Source: Neoarius graeffei (lineage: Eukaryota; Chordata; Actinopteri; Siluriformes; Ariidae). From it: a stretch of 64,000 nucleotides of DNA. Shown in pieces: positions 23,095 through 33,070 of the stretch. The notes beneath the pieces were generated by a model. It saw nothing but the letters and a program-made list of their open reading frames with translations. It ran no database searches and was not told the DNA's origin. The position numbers were made by a program, and so were the translations under genes. The DNA is taken from positions 44,445,732 through 44,509,731 of the forward strand of contig NC_083587.1 of NCBI RefSeq assembly GCF_027579695.1, read 5' to 3'. Numbering within the stretch: position 1 is the stretch's first letter; every line of letters begins with the position of its first letter.

Positions 23095-23539
23095 CACTGT
23101 CACCTTACAGCAAGAAAGTTCTCGGTTCACTGGCCAGTGGGGGCCTTTCTGTGTGGAGTTTGCATGTTCTCCCCGGGTTCCTCCGGGTGCTCTGGTTTCC
23201 CCCACAGTTCAAAGATATGCAGGTTAGGCTAAGTGGTGGCTCTAAATTGACCGTAGGTGTGAATGTGTGTGAGAATGTTTGTTTGTCTCTGTGTCAGCCC
23301 TGCAATGACCTGACAACTTGTCCAGGGTGTACCCCGCCTCTCACCCATAGTCAGCTGGGATAGGCTCCAGCTTGCCCTCGACCCTGCACAGGATGAACGG
23401 TGATGGATGGATGGATGGATGGAAGGAAGGAAGGAAGGAAGGAAGTACATCAGGCTGGCTGCTTAGGTGTCCTGGATTGCCGGGTCTGTGTAATATAAAA
23501 AGTTATACCCGGAAACAAAACTCAATTTTCTACACGTTT

Positions 23540-23770
23540 ATTATCCCCCACCCAAATTAAGTTTGGCGGGGGATATAGAAACGGGTTCTGTCCGTCTGGC
23601 TGTCCATCAGGTCATGTTTTCGTTTCCGGGCCATATCTTTAAAACTACTGAAGATATCTTCATGAAACTTGCAGACAAAATTTATCTACAGCACAATCAG
23701 GTGTACGCATTGTGTTGCAAAAATGGTCAAAATTTGATTAAGCAGTTTCAAGAAGTAAAGTGATTATTTT
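23540..23770 (+). repeat. Repeat of the 'tatcccccacccaaa' family
   Basis: Together with 23459-23539 this matches 40973-41009 plus 41412-41560, where a later SINE splits it. It contains 'GGGCCATATCTTTAAAACTA'. Non-coding. Confidence 0.55.
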
Positions 23771-24540
23771 TGCTGCCAAATATATTCGGAATGTGGTACT
23801 GAAAGTAATTTTTTCTTATTCCGACCTACATTAAAAAAAAAAAAAACAGATATATGGAGCCATGTATTGAGGGCCTACGGACACTACATACTCATAATGA
23901 AGTTTTATTTATCAATAAATGGCAATGATTATATACAATATTGAGTGTAAAATAACCTTTATTCATAAACTTTAAAACAGAACATGTTAAATAAATGCTT
24001 ATAAATCCATATCAAAATGTCATTATGTATTTCTTAGGTCTAACGTAATGAAATTTCTAAACTCAAATTGCTTTATCTACTAACAGATTCTGGAATCTGA
24101 ATGGTATTCTCCCTTTTGATCTTGTTTCATATAAACCCTTAACTGTTTATATTTTTCAAGTACAAAAGTAGTATTAAATTCACTATTATGTCATTTATTT
24201 GAGTAAAATAGTGATTTCTATTAAGGCACCTACGGACATTACAGACAACCGGTCTAAATCAAATACTCACAACTAATGCACACAGATGTATTTTTTTATT
24301 CACCAATGTTACAAAGATTCAGATACATATCAACTATGGTCAAAGTTAGCCCAGGCCACAAGCCAGGCCACAGGTCTTCAGTGGAGCCAAACAGGGCATC
24401 TCAGGCATAGCCAACCACTGCCTGGGGCGGAGCAGAGCCTAGAATTTTCTGGCTAGGTCAAAGTTAAAACAACATGCAATTAAACTGTTAAATAACTGGT
24501 AAATACAAATGTATGTAATTTCAAAATTTATATAGCTGGA
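23771..24540. other. AT-rich stretch with two copies of a 17-mer motif
   Basis: No gene is seen. It holds GGCCTACGGACACTACA at 23872-23888 and a variant at 24225-24243 (see Findings). It may be the 3' flank of the minus-strand gene that follows. Confidence 0.5.
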
Positions 24541-24976
24541 TCCGGTTAGTACTGGATCCAGCGAGGAGAGTGGGGGTCGGCATCAACTTCTTCACTGAGG
24601 ATGGCAATTCCCAACTTGAATCTACTTTTGATGGCCAGATGTACATGCCAGTTCTTTTATACTCGCTCATGTAAGTTAGGTGTAGCTCATCTCATCTCAT
24701 TATCTCTAGCCACTTTATCCTGTTCTACAGGGTTGCAGGCGAGCTGGAGCCTATCCCAGCTGACTATGGGCGAAAGGCAGGGTACACCCTGGACAAGTCG
24801 CCAGGTCATCACAGGGCTGACACATAGACACAGACAACCATTCACACCTACGGTCAATTTAGAGTCAATTTCACATATATAAATTTAATAAACTTACCTC
24901 TCCAATGAAGTCTTTTGTAGTCTTTCCCACTGGCAGGGAAACCATAACAAATTGTCCTTCTTGGTAGAGAGGACTG
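24541..24976 (-). pseudogene. Downstream exons of an unclassified transposon-like gene
   Basis: Two candidate minus-strand exons. Positions 24976-24898 follow a TTTTCAG acceptor, end at GTAAGT, and read SPLYQEGQFVMVSLPVGKTT. A second stretch at about 24660-24541 reads MYIWPSKVDSSWELP. A SINE fragment sits between them. Order and strand match the larger coding pieces at 25343-25795 and 30754-30933, so I infer they are one gene. Function unknown. Confidence 0.45.
24684..24870 (-). mobile_element. SINE fragment, minus strand
   Basis: The (ATCTC)n tail and the 3' half of the Mermaid/DANA-type SINE, stopping within the 'CACCTACGGTCAATTTAGAG' region. 5'-truncated; inserted between the two small exons described for this gene. 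Confidence 0.88.
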
Positions 24977-25342
24977 CTGAAAAGAATTTACAATTAAATG
25001 TCAGTTCTAAATAATTTAAAGAACTATATAGTTAACTTATTTTAACAATAATAAATAACTGAAATACTAATAAATATGTGCTTGGAAAGGTTTTTGCTTT
25101 TATTTTTATTAAAACCAGAAACCTACTCTTGATCTTCAATCTGTATCATGCATATATCATCAGAATTTTCTGCACTCATGGAAACATGGAAATGAAATGA
25201 TCCAAGGTGCATGTAGCCTGTTGCTTTTGACCTTTTGTGCTAGCTAGAGGATCTGTTAAGGTACAACAAGTATTGAACAGAGAGTAAGTTCTAATAATGG
25301 AAATGTACTAAATACATACAGGAAAGTATATACTGTGAACAT

Positions 25343-25795
25343 TTAGATGACAAAGAAACAATAAATATGCTTATGAAACTTACTGGAAGGAGGCAGAAAG
25401 TGGCAAATTATAAGGTAAAGGACACAGTTGTTTGGGACCTTCACAAGTTTCAGTTTTTCCTCTGCCCATTTATTCACATACTCCTTGTTTGTACAGTTGT
25501 CGTTTCCCTTCGCACAAGACATACAGTAGCAGGAAAGATTTCTTGATTGCAACTTGAGAGCTGTCCCAACAGACTTTACAGCACGTAGCTTCCTTGTGCC
25601 AACAAGTGTTTGCACTTCACAGCATTCACAGGTTACATCTTTGGCAGCCACATAAATAAAGTCTCTTATGGAGATGCTATCATCACCAGCTTTATGTGTG
25701 ATTCTTGGGCCATGGGCTACCTTCATGCAGCAGAAATCAAACATATCAACTGCATTTGAAACGATGCTATATCCCTTGATATGACGGAGTGCCAT
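25343..25795 (-). pseudogene. Unclassified transposon-like protein, C-terminal side, split by Gypsy
   Basis: This reading frame (MALRHIKGYS..., with CECCEVQ and SCYCMSCAKGNDNC cysteine clusters) continues, across the 4.95-kb Gypsy insertion, the frame at 30754-30933. Joined over the 5-bp target duplication, both sides belong to one polypeptide. Before the gap come WTDGCPGQYK, FFTTSHGKNVCDG and VVKNMA. I recall similar 'TSHGK..CDG.G..VK' proteins as multi-copy, uncharacterised fish and cnidarian proteins, probably from a DNA transposon, but I cannot name the superfamily. It is inactivated here by the Gypsy insertion. Confidence 0.6.
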
Positions 25796-26098
25796 TGTGG
25801 CAGCGGGGGCGTGGTCAAGCGCCGGTCTGTGACAGGAGGGCGGAGTCAGGGAAGGTAAGTGGCAGAATCACGTCACCTGAGAGCAATTAACCTGTTTGTG
25901 TGTCTTCCCCGTGACTGCGCCCTATATCAGGAGGGAGAGTGAGAGCAGAGGGAAGCTCAACGCTGAACCAGACGCCGGTTGTGTGCGTGTCTGGGAGAAT
26001 TATTGTTAGACTGAAAAGTGTGGCAATAAAGCAATTTGTAAAACCTGATCTCTGTCCTGCCGTCCTCTGTGCTCCACCCACACGTAGGGTCCTTTACA
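25796..26098 (+). mobile_element. Left LTR of Gmr1-type Gypsy element
   Basis: 303 bp beginning TGTGGCAGCGG and ending CCTTTACA (TG...CA). It contains a CCTATATCAG TATA-like box and AATAAA at 26025-26030. It differs from the right LTR at only three positions that I could find. The target duplication GCCAT is at 25791-25795. Confidence 0.97.
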
Positions 26099-26099
26099 G

Positions 26100-26117
26100 T
26101 GGTGCCGAAACCCGGGA
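26100..26117 (+). other. Primer-binding site
   Basis: TGGTGCCGAAACCCGGGA begins one base after the left LTR, the place where a tRNA 3' end (…CCA) primes minus-strand synthesis. Which tRNA was not determined. Confidence 0.8.
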
Positions 26118-26118
26118 C

Positions 26119-27250
26119 AGTGGAGCACCAAGCCAGCAGCTCCGGGACGCCTGCTGGCGGTGGCTGAGGGCCAACGATCGCGACGCCGAGGGAATCGTCG
26201 ACCAGGTGGTACTGCAACAGTTCATCGCCCGCTTACCAGCCGGAACCGCGGAGTGGGTCCAGTGCCACCGCCCGGCGTCGCTGGATCAGGCAGTCGAGCT
26301 GGCGGAGGATCATCTGGCGGCTGTCCCGGCGGCAGGACAGCAGATGGCATCTTCTCTTCTCTCCTCTTCTCTCTCTCTCTCTCTCTCCCCCTCCTCCTGT
26401 GTCCTGTCCTCGCCCCATTCCCCCTCCTCCTGTGTCCTGTCCTCGCCCCATTCCCCCTCCTCCTGTGTCCTGTCCTCGCCCCATTCCCCCTCCTCCTGTG
26501 TCCTGTCCTCGCCCCATTCCCCCTCCTCCTGTGTCCTGTCCTTGCCCCATTCCCCCTCCTCCTGTGTCCTGTCCTCGCCCCATTCCCCCTCCTCCTGTGT
26601 CCTGTCCTCGCCCCATTCCCCCTCCTCCTGTGTCCTGTCCTCGCCCCATTCCCCCTCCTCCTGTGTCCTGTCCTCACCCCATTCCCCCTCCTCCTGTGTC
26701 CTGTCCTTGCCCCATTCCCCCTCCTCCTGTGTCCTGTCCTCGCCCCATTCCCCCTCCTCCTGTGTCCTGTCCTCGCCCCATTCCCCCTCCTCCTGTGTCC
26801 TGTCCTCGCCCCATTCCCCCTCCTCCTGTGTCCTGTCCTCGCCCCATTCCCCCTCCTCCTGTGTCCTGTCCTCGCCCCATTCCCCCTCCTCCTGTGTCCT
26901 GTCCTCGCCCCATTCCCCCTCCTCCTGTGTCCTGTCCTCGCCCCATTCCCCCTCCGCGGAGGCGGGGGCCGGCACCCCCCCCAGCCGGCCCGCCGCACCC
27001 GCGGTGCCCTCCCGTTTCTCCCTTCTGTGTCTGTCTCTCCCCCACCTCAGGTGAGTGAGCCCCAGATCACCGGTGCAGAGGGAAAGCCCGGGCCGGTTTG
27101 CTGGCGCTGCGGGGAGCCGGGCCACCTTCAACAGCAGTGCACGGCAATGGAAGTGGGCGCGGTGGTTCAGATCCCCGACGCGCCAGAGGCCGCCCTCGAT
27201 CGGGCCGGAGCGTATCGCATACCGGTGAGTATCCAAGGGGCTACATATCA
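26119..27250 (+). pseudogene. Gag-like region with SCAN-like part, 33-bp minisatellite and CCHC knuckle
   Basis: In frame 1, LRDACWRWLRAND through ELAEDHLAAVPA (about 26130-26335) resembles the SCAN/capsid-C-terminal part of gag in this group. A (CTCCTCCTG...)n minisatellite follows. The zinc knuckle CWRCGEPGHLQQQC (27101-27142) and the protease start ALVDSGCNQTS lie in a different frame. No good initiating Met is seen for gag, and most of matrix/capsid is missing. Either this copy carries indels or the group uses frameshifting; the minisatellite makes a slippage origin likely. Confidence 0.7.
26390..26955 (+). repeat. 33-bp minisatellite, about 17 units
   Basis: The unit contains TGTGTCCTGTCCTCGCCCCA. 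Starts of TGTGTCCTGT are 33 bases apart (for example 26398 and 26431). A few units differ by single bases (CTTGCC or CTCACC for CTCGCC). Since 33 is divisible by three, several frames on both strands stay open across it, encoding 11-residue repeats such as SSCVLSSPHSP; these are not evidence of genes. Confidence 0.97.
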
Positions 27251-30200
27251 GGCGTTGGTGGATTCTGGTTGTAATCAGACCTCAATTCGCCAAAGCCTGG
27301 TTCAAAACGAGGCATTGGGGGGAGCACAAGGGGTGAAGGTGTTGTGTGCACGGGGATGTTCACAGCTACCCTTTGGTGTCGGTCCACATTATTTTCAGAG
27401 GGGAAAAATTTATAGTGAAGGCGGCGGTTAATCCTCGCCTTACCCACTCTCTAATTTTGGGGACTGATTGGCCGGGATTTCGGGGTTTAATGACACGCCT
27501 AGTAGAGAGTGGGTCCTGCCAGTTGACAGGGGGAGGTCCCGGTGTCGCTTTGGCGGGAGCAGCTGTCACGGAGCCATCTACGTCATCTCCGCGTCAGAGT
27601 GAGGAGCCGCCGGCTCCTCCTCTCTCTATTGGGGAATCCCTCGCGGATTTCCCATTAGAGCAGTCGCGAGACGAGACTCTGCGGCATGCGTTTGACCAAG
27701 TGAGAGTAATCGATGGTCAAACGCTCCAGCCGAACGCCACCCCGTCCTTCCCCTACTTCGCGGTTATGAAGGATAGATTATACCGAGTGACGCAGGACAC
27801 TCAAACTAAAGAGCGAGTCACGCAGCTTTTAATTCCGAAGAGCCGCCGGGAATTGGTATTCCAGGCGGCTCACTTTAATCCCATGGCCGGACACTTAGGG
27901 CAGGATAAAACACTAGCCCGAATAATGGCCCGTTTCTATTGGCCGGGGATTCGCGGCGATGTCCGTAGGTGGTGTACGGCATGCCGCGAATGCCAGTTAG
28001 TAAACCCAGCGGCCATTCCAAAAGCGCCTTTGCGCCCTCTACCGTTAATCGAGACCCCGTTTGAGAGAATTGGGATGGATCTCGTCGGGCCATTAGATCG
28101 GTCAGCACGAGGGTACCGCTTTATATTAGTTCTGGTGGACTATGCAACGCGATACCCGGAAGCAGTGCCTCTGTGCAATATCTCAGCACGCAGTATTGCA
28201 GAGGCACTCTTCCGCGTCATCTCCCGAGTTGGAATCCCGAAAGAGATTCTGACTGACCAAGGCACTACGTTTATGTCACGAACACTGCGCGAACTGTATG
28301 GGTTATTGGGGATTAAGCCGATCCGCACCAGCGTGTATCACCCACAAACGGACGGTTTAGTGGAACGATTCAACCGCACCCTCAAAAATATTATTAAAAA
28401 ATTCGTAAGTGAGGACGCACGTAACTGGGATAAGTGGCTCGAACCCTTGCTGTTCTCAGTGCGAGAGGTCCCCCAAGCCTCCACGGGGTTCTCCCCGTTT
28501 GAATTATTATATGGGCGTAAGCCGCGCGGCATCCTGGACGTGCTGCGGGAAAATTGGGAGGAGGGACCTTCACAAAGTAAGAACGAAATTCAGTACGTTA
28601 TGGACCTGCGCGCAAAACTCCACACGCTCACCCACCTAACTCAGGAGAATTTGCGGCAGGCCCAAGAACGGCAAGCCCGCCTGTACAACAAGGGTACGCG
28701 CCTTAGAGAGTTCACTCCGGGAGATAAGGTACTCGTACTGTTGCCCACGTCGAGCTCCAAATTGATCGCCAAGTGGCAAGGACCCTTTGAGGTCACACGG
28801 CGAGTCGGGGACGTCGACTATGAGGTGAGGCAAACGGACAGGGGTGGGGCGCTACAGATTTACCACCTCAACCTGCTTAAACTCTGGAACGAGGAGGTCC
28901 CCGTGGCGTTGGTGTTGGTAGTTCCGGAGAAGGCGGAGCTGGGGCCGGAGGTTCAAAAAGGGACATTGGCATCACGTACCTCTCCGGTCCCCTGTGGAGA
29001 CCACCTCTCCCCGACCCAACTCACGGAGGTCGCCCAGTTGCAGACCGAGTTTTCGGATGTGTTCTCGCCCCTGCCCGGTCGCACTAACCTCATAGAGCAC
29101 CACATAGAGACGCCCCCGGGGGTGGTAGTGCGTAGCCGCCCTTACAGGCTACCCGAACACAAAAAAAAGGTGGTTCGGGAAGAACTTCAGACCATGCTCG
29201 AAATGGGCATCGTCGAGGAGTCCTACAGTGACTGGAGCAGCCCGGTGGTCTTGGTACCCAAGGCCGACGGGTCGGTCCGGTTCTGTGTGGACTATAGAAA
29301 AGTCAACGCGGTGTCTAAATTCGACGCGTACCCAATGCCTCGTATTGATGAGTTGCTCGATCGACTCGGCACTGCTCGCTTTTATTCGACACTGGATTTG
29401 ACGAAGGGATATTGGCAGATCCCCTTGACTCCACTATCCCGAGAAAAAACGGCCTTTTCCACACCGTTTGGTTTACACCAATTCGTCACCCTTCCGTTTG
29501 GGCTGTTTGGGGCGCCCGCGACGTTTCAGCGGCTGATGGACAGAGTCCTCCGCCCTCACGCCACGTATGCGGCAGCATATTTAGATGACATAATCATCTA
29601 TAGCAATGACTGGCAGCGGCACCTCGAACATCTGAGGGCCGTCCTTAGGTCACTGAGGCGAGCGGGGCTCACAGCCAACCCAAAGAAGTGTGCGATTGGG
29701 CGGGTGGAAGTACGGTATCTGGGCTTCCACTTGGGCAACGGGCAGGTGCGTCCCCAAATTAATAAGACGGCAGCAATTGCGGCCTGCCCGAGGCCCAAGA
29801 CCAAAAAGGGGGTGAGACAGTTCCTGGGGCTGGCTGGCTATTATCGCAGGTTTATACCTAATTATTCGGACATCACCAGCCCGCTGACTGATCTCACTAA
29901 AAAGGGGGCACCAGATCCGGTCCAGTGGACGGAGCAGTGCCAGCGGGCTTTCTCAGAGGTAAAGGCTGCACTGTGTGGGGGGCCACTTCTACACTCCCCT
30001 GACTTTTCTCTCCCTTTTATGTTGCAGACCGATGCGTCGGACAGAGGGCTGGGGGCGGTTTTGTCCCAGGAGGTGGAGGGGGAGGACCGCCCTGTCCTGT
30101 ATATCAGCAGGAAGCTGTCGGTGCGTGAGGGGCGCTACAGCACCATAGAGAAAGAGTGTCTGGCCATCAAGTGGGCGGTTCTCGCCCTCCGGTACTACCT

Positions 30201-30540
30201 GCTGGGGCGCCCTTTCACCCTCTGTTCGGACCATGCGCCCCTCCAGTGGCTCCACCGCATGAAAGATGCCAACGCGCGGATCACCCGTTGGTATCTGGCG
30301 CTCCAACCCTTTAATTTCAAGGTGGTCCACAGGCCGGGGGCGCAGATGGTCGTGGCGGACTTCCTCTCCCGTCAAGGGGGGGGGGGGGGGGGGGAGTCGG
30401 CTGCAGGCCGGACGGCCGCCCGGCCTGAGTCGGGCGGTGGGGGTATGTGGCAGCGGGGGCGTGGTCAAGCGCCGGTCTGTGACAGGAGGGCGGAGTCAGG
30501 GAAGGTAAGTGGCAGAATCACATCACCTGAGAGCAATTAA
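27251..30540 (+). CDS. pol: Gypsy pol: protease end, integrase, reverse transcriptase, RNase H
   Basis: The open frame from 27346 covers 1064 codons. Residues 1-45: protease C-terminal part ending LILGTDWPGF; the active-site DSG (27261-27269) lies just upstream in another frame. Residues 176-217: HHCC zinc finger (H..H..CTACREC). Residues 240-350: integrase core with D245, D304 and E340, DD35E spacing. About 455-515: integrase C-terminal/chromo-like tail (GDKVLVLLP, KWQGPFEV). About 590-770: reverse transcriptase with TLDLTKGYWQ and YLDD (745-748). About 890-1010: RNase H with D896, E937 and D962. No stop interrupts the enzyme domains. The frame runs into the right LTR. A 2-bp loss in a GT run near 27346 seems to separate it from the protease start. 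Confidence 0.92.
30376..30394 (+). repeat. Poly-G run near the 3' end of pol
   Basis: About 19 consecutive G bases followed by a purine-rich stretch up to the right LTR. The stretch next to the LTR (GGGCGGTGGGGGTA) may serve as the polypurine tract. Confidence 0.7.
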
Positions 30541-30748
30541 CCTGTTTGTGTGTCTTCCCAGTGACTGCGCCCTATATCAGGAGGGAGAGTGAGAGCAGAG
30601 GGAAGCTCAACGCTGAACCAGACGCCGGTTGTGTGCATGTCTGGGAGAATTATTGTTAGACTGAAAAGTGTGGCAATAAAGCAATTTGTAAAACCTGATC
30701 TCTGTCCTGCCGTCCTCTGTGCTCCACCCACACGTAGGGTCCTTTACA
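30446..30748 (+). mobile_element. Right LTR of Gmr1-type Gypsy element
   Basis: 303 bp, collinear with the left LTR; the differences I found are CACATC for CACGTC, TCCCAG for TCCCCG and GTGCAT for GTGCGT. Followed by the duplicated GCCAT (30749-30753). Confidence 0.97.
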
Positions 30749-30753
30749 GCCAT

Positions 30754-30933
30754 ATTCTTAACAACTGCCCCCAGACCATCGCACACATTTTTCCCATGAG
30801 ACGTAGTGAAAAAGTTCCTCTGTACTGGTATAGCCTTCTTGGAAATGTCATGAAAAGCATTCTTCCCCTTGTACTGTCCTGGACAGCCATCAGTCCACTG
30901 ATGCACAGCAGAGACATTTACATCATATTTGTC
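30754..30933 (-). pseudogene. Unclassified transposon-like protein, N-terminal side of the split exon
   Basis: The minus-strand exon begins after a CTTGAAG acceptor-like site and reads DKYDVNVSAVHQWTDGC, then QYKGKN, FFTTSHGKNVCDGLG and VVKNMA, where the Gypsy target duplication cuts it. It continues at 25795. Exons upstream, if any, were not recognised in 30940-32180. Confidence 0.6.
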
Positions 30934-30941
30934 CTTCAAGA

Positions 30942-32171
30942 GTTATGTGATTTTGACTAATTTTATAACAAAAAAAAATTTATTTATATAAATTGATGTG
31001 AGATATGAAAACTAGCATTGTAGACTAAAAACAGGCAGCACTATAGTGCTAATCATATGACTCAAAATGTTAAAATTTATTCTTTGTTTGCTCTCATGTT
31101 AAATAATTTTCATTAATTTGGCACTCTTACTGTTCCTTTGTTGTATTTGCACATATATAAAATTTGTTTACTTATTTTTAACAAAATTTGTAAATTTAAT
31201 GGGAGAAATATGGGTAAATCACTGCAAAATAGGAACAAGAATGCTTTGGGCCTACGGACACTACAAACAAGAATTATGTGATTTTGACTAATTTTATAAC
31301 AAAAAAAAAATTATTTATATAAACTGATGTGGGGCGGCATGGTGGTGTAGTGGTTAGCGCTGTCGCCTCACAGCAAGAAGGGCCGGGTTCGAGCCCCGTG
31401 GCCGGCGAGGGCCTTTCTGTGTGGAGTTTGCATGTTCTCCCCGTGTCCGCGTGGGTTTCCTCCGGGTGCTCCGGTTTCCCCCACAGTCCAAGGACATGCA
31501 GGTTAGGTTAACTGGTGACTCTAAATTGACCGTAGGTGTGAATGTGAGTGTGAATGGTTGTCTGTGTCTATGTGTCAGCCCTGTGATGACCTGGCGACTT
31601 GTCCAGGGTGTACCCCGCCTTTCGCCCGTAGTCAGCTGGGATAGGCTCCAGCTTGCCTGCGACCCTGTAGAACAGGATAAAGCGGCTAGAGATAATGAGA
31701 TGAGATGAGATAAATTGATGAGATTTGACAACTAGCATTGTAGACTAAAAACAGGCAGCACTACAGTGCTAATCATATGACTCAAAATGTTAAAGGTGTT
31801 CTTTGTTTGCTCTCATGTTAAATAATTTTCATTAAATTGACACTCATACCATTACTGTCCTTTCATTGTATAATCATGTGCTCATATATAAAATTGTTTT
31901 ACTTATTTGTAACAAAATTGGTAAATTTTATGTAAGAAATATGTGTAAATCACTGAATAATAGGAACAAGAATGCTTGGGGCCTACGGACACTACAAGGG
32001 GTCTACGGACACTACAAACAAGTATTCAAGTTTTATCACTGTATGTATTAATCCAATTTATGTTGAGTGCTTATGTTTGATAAAAGTATCCAACAACAAA
32101 TAGCAACATACCAATAATTATCAAACATGGCATCCATTCTATGATTTAGTACCAGGCCTACGGACACTACA
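30942..32171. repeat. 331-bp tandem duplication with embedded SINE and 17-mer motif
   Basis: The sequence from 30942 (TTATGTGATTTTGACTAATT) recurs 331 bases later at 31273, and its middle part recurs again after the SINE, from 31711. Each unit ends with the GGCCTACGGACACTACA motif (31249, 31980, variant at 32000; also 32155). It lies just upstream of the minus-strand exon. Confidence 0.75.
31330..31709 (+). mobile_element. Mermaid/DANA-type SINE
   Basis: Full-length plus copy with (GATGA)n tail. The flanks ATAAACTGATG (31319-31329) and ATAAATTGATG (31710-31720) are an 11-bp target duplication with one change. Confidence 0.93.
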
Positions 32172-32650
32172 GATTTTTTCGGCAAAATTACATGGGTTCA
32201 AGATCAGGTGACAAGACCTAGTATTTGTAAACAATCGGATAACTACTGGTTCACACACACAACAGAGACATCATATGCTTGCTTATAAATTACATTTTGA
32301 TTATATATCTTACACTTTAGTCTTTTAGAAAGAGTAGTTTTTGTCAGAAAATATATAATCATGCAAAATGACGCTCGACACGATTTCATTTTTACATTTT
32401 TTTTATATAATACTGTGTGACACATTTACTCAATGAACATGAAAAAATAAATAATTGATAAAAGAAAAAACAACATGAATTTTACTAATATTTGCAATTA
32501 ATTTAAACATTTTTTACATTTAAAATATCAATAAATAGCAAGTGCAACATCATTATATCAAATTTATGATAAATTTGGATCACATAATTAGTCATAACTT
32601 TGGACTCGATTGATCGAGTTCCACAATTTTTTCAGGGATTTTAGATCCAA
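32172..32650. other. AT-rich stretch, no gene seen
   Basis: Low-complexity AT-rich DNA with no conserved reading frame. Confidence 0.6.
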
Positions 32651-32662
32651 CATAGTTACATA

Positions 32663-33070
32663 GGGCGGCACGGTGGTGTAGTGGTTAGCGCTGTCGCCTC
32701 ACAGCAAGAAGGTCCTGGGTTCGAGCCCCATGGCCGGCGAGGGCCTTTCTGTGCGGAGTTTGCATGTTCTCCCCGTGTCCGCGTGGGTTTCCTCCGGGTG
32801 CTCCGGTTTCCCCCACAGTCCAAAGACATGCAGGTTAGGTTAACTGGTGACTCTAAATTGACCGTAGGTGTGAATGTGAGTGTGAATGGTTGTCTGTGTC
32901 TATGTGTCAGCCCTGTGATGACCTGGCGACTTGTCCAGGGTGTACCCCGCCTTTCGCCCGTAGTCAGCTGGGATAGGCTCCAGCTTGCCTGCGACCCTGT
33001 AGAAGGATAAAGCGGCTACAGATAATGAGATGAGATGAGATGAGATGAGATGAGATGAGATGAGATGAGA
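32663..33070 (+). mobile_element. Mermaid/DANA-type SINE with long (GATGA)n tail
   Basis: Full-length plus copy with a tail of about eight GATGA units, flanked by the perfect 12-mer CATAGTTACATA (32651-32662 and 33071-33082). Confidence 0.95.

Larger units (their letters stand above)
21027..23446 (+). mobile_element. Older SINE split by a Penelope-like element
   Basis: The SINE head (GCAGCACAGTGGTGTAGTGG) is at 21027-21058; its body resumes at 23103 and ends in GGAT/GGAA tandem units (23402-23444). The whole is flanked by the perfect 12-mer ACATCAGGCTGG (21015-21026 and 23447-23458). The 3' end differs from the (ATGAG)n SINEs in this window: it reads CTGCACAGGATGAAC followed by GGATGG units, marking another subfamily also seen at 40630-40972. 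Confidence 0.88.
25796..30748 (+). mobile_element. Ty3/Gypsy retrotransposon with integrase before RT (Gmr1 type)
   Basis: A complete element of 4953 bp: LTR (25796-26098), primer-binding site (26100-26117, TGGTGCCGAAACCCGGGA), a short gag-like region, zinc knuckle, protease, integrase, reverse transcriptase, RNase H, a G-rich tract and the right LTR (30446-30748). A perfect GCCAT duplication (25791-25795, 30749-30753) flanks it. The order PR-INT-RT-RH departs from usual Gypsy (PR-RT-RH-INT) and matches the Gmr1 group first described from cod. Near-identical LTRs mean a recent insertion. It interrupted an older transposon-like gene. Confidence 0.93.

Noticed and set aside
26390..26955. CRISPR-like regular spacing
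   Set aside because: The 33-bp units abut without unique spacers, and the host is a vertebrate.
26160..27236. Long overlapping open frames on both strands (up to 423 codons)
   Set aside because: They are produced by the 33-bp minisatellite, whose unit is a multiple of three. Only the SCAN-like start, knuckle and protease pieces have family support.
32663..32740. tRNA gene
   Set aside because: Box-A and box-B-like words are from the SINE head; no cloverleaf with anticodon arm fits and the sequence runs into the SINE body.
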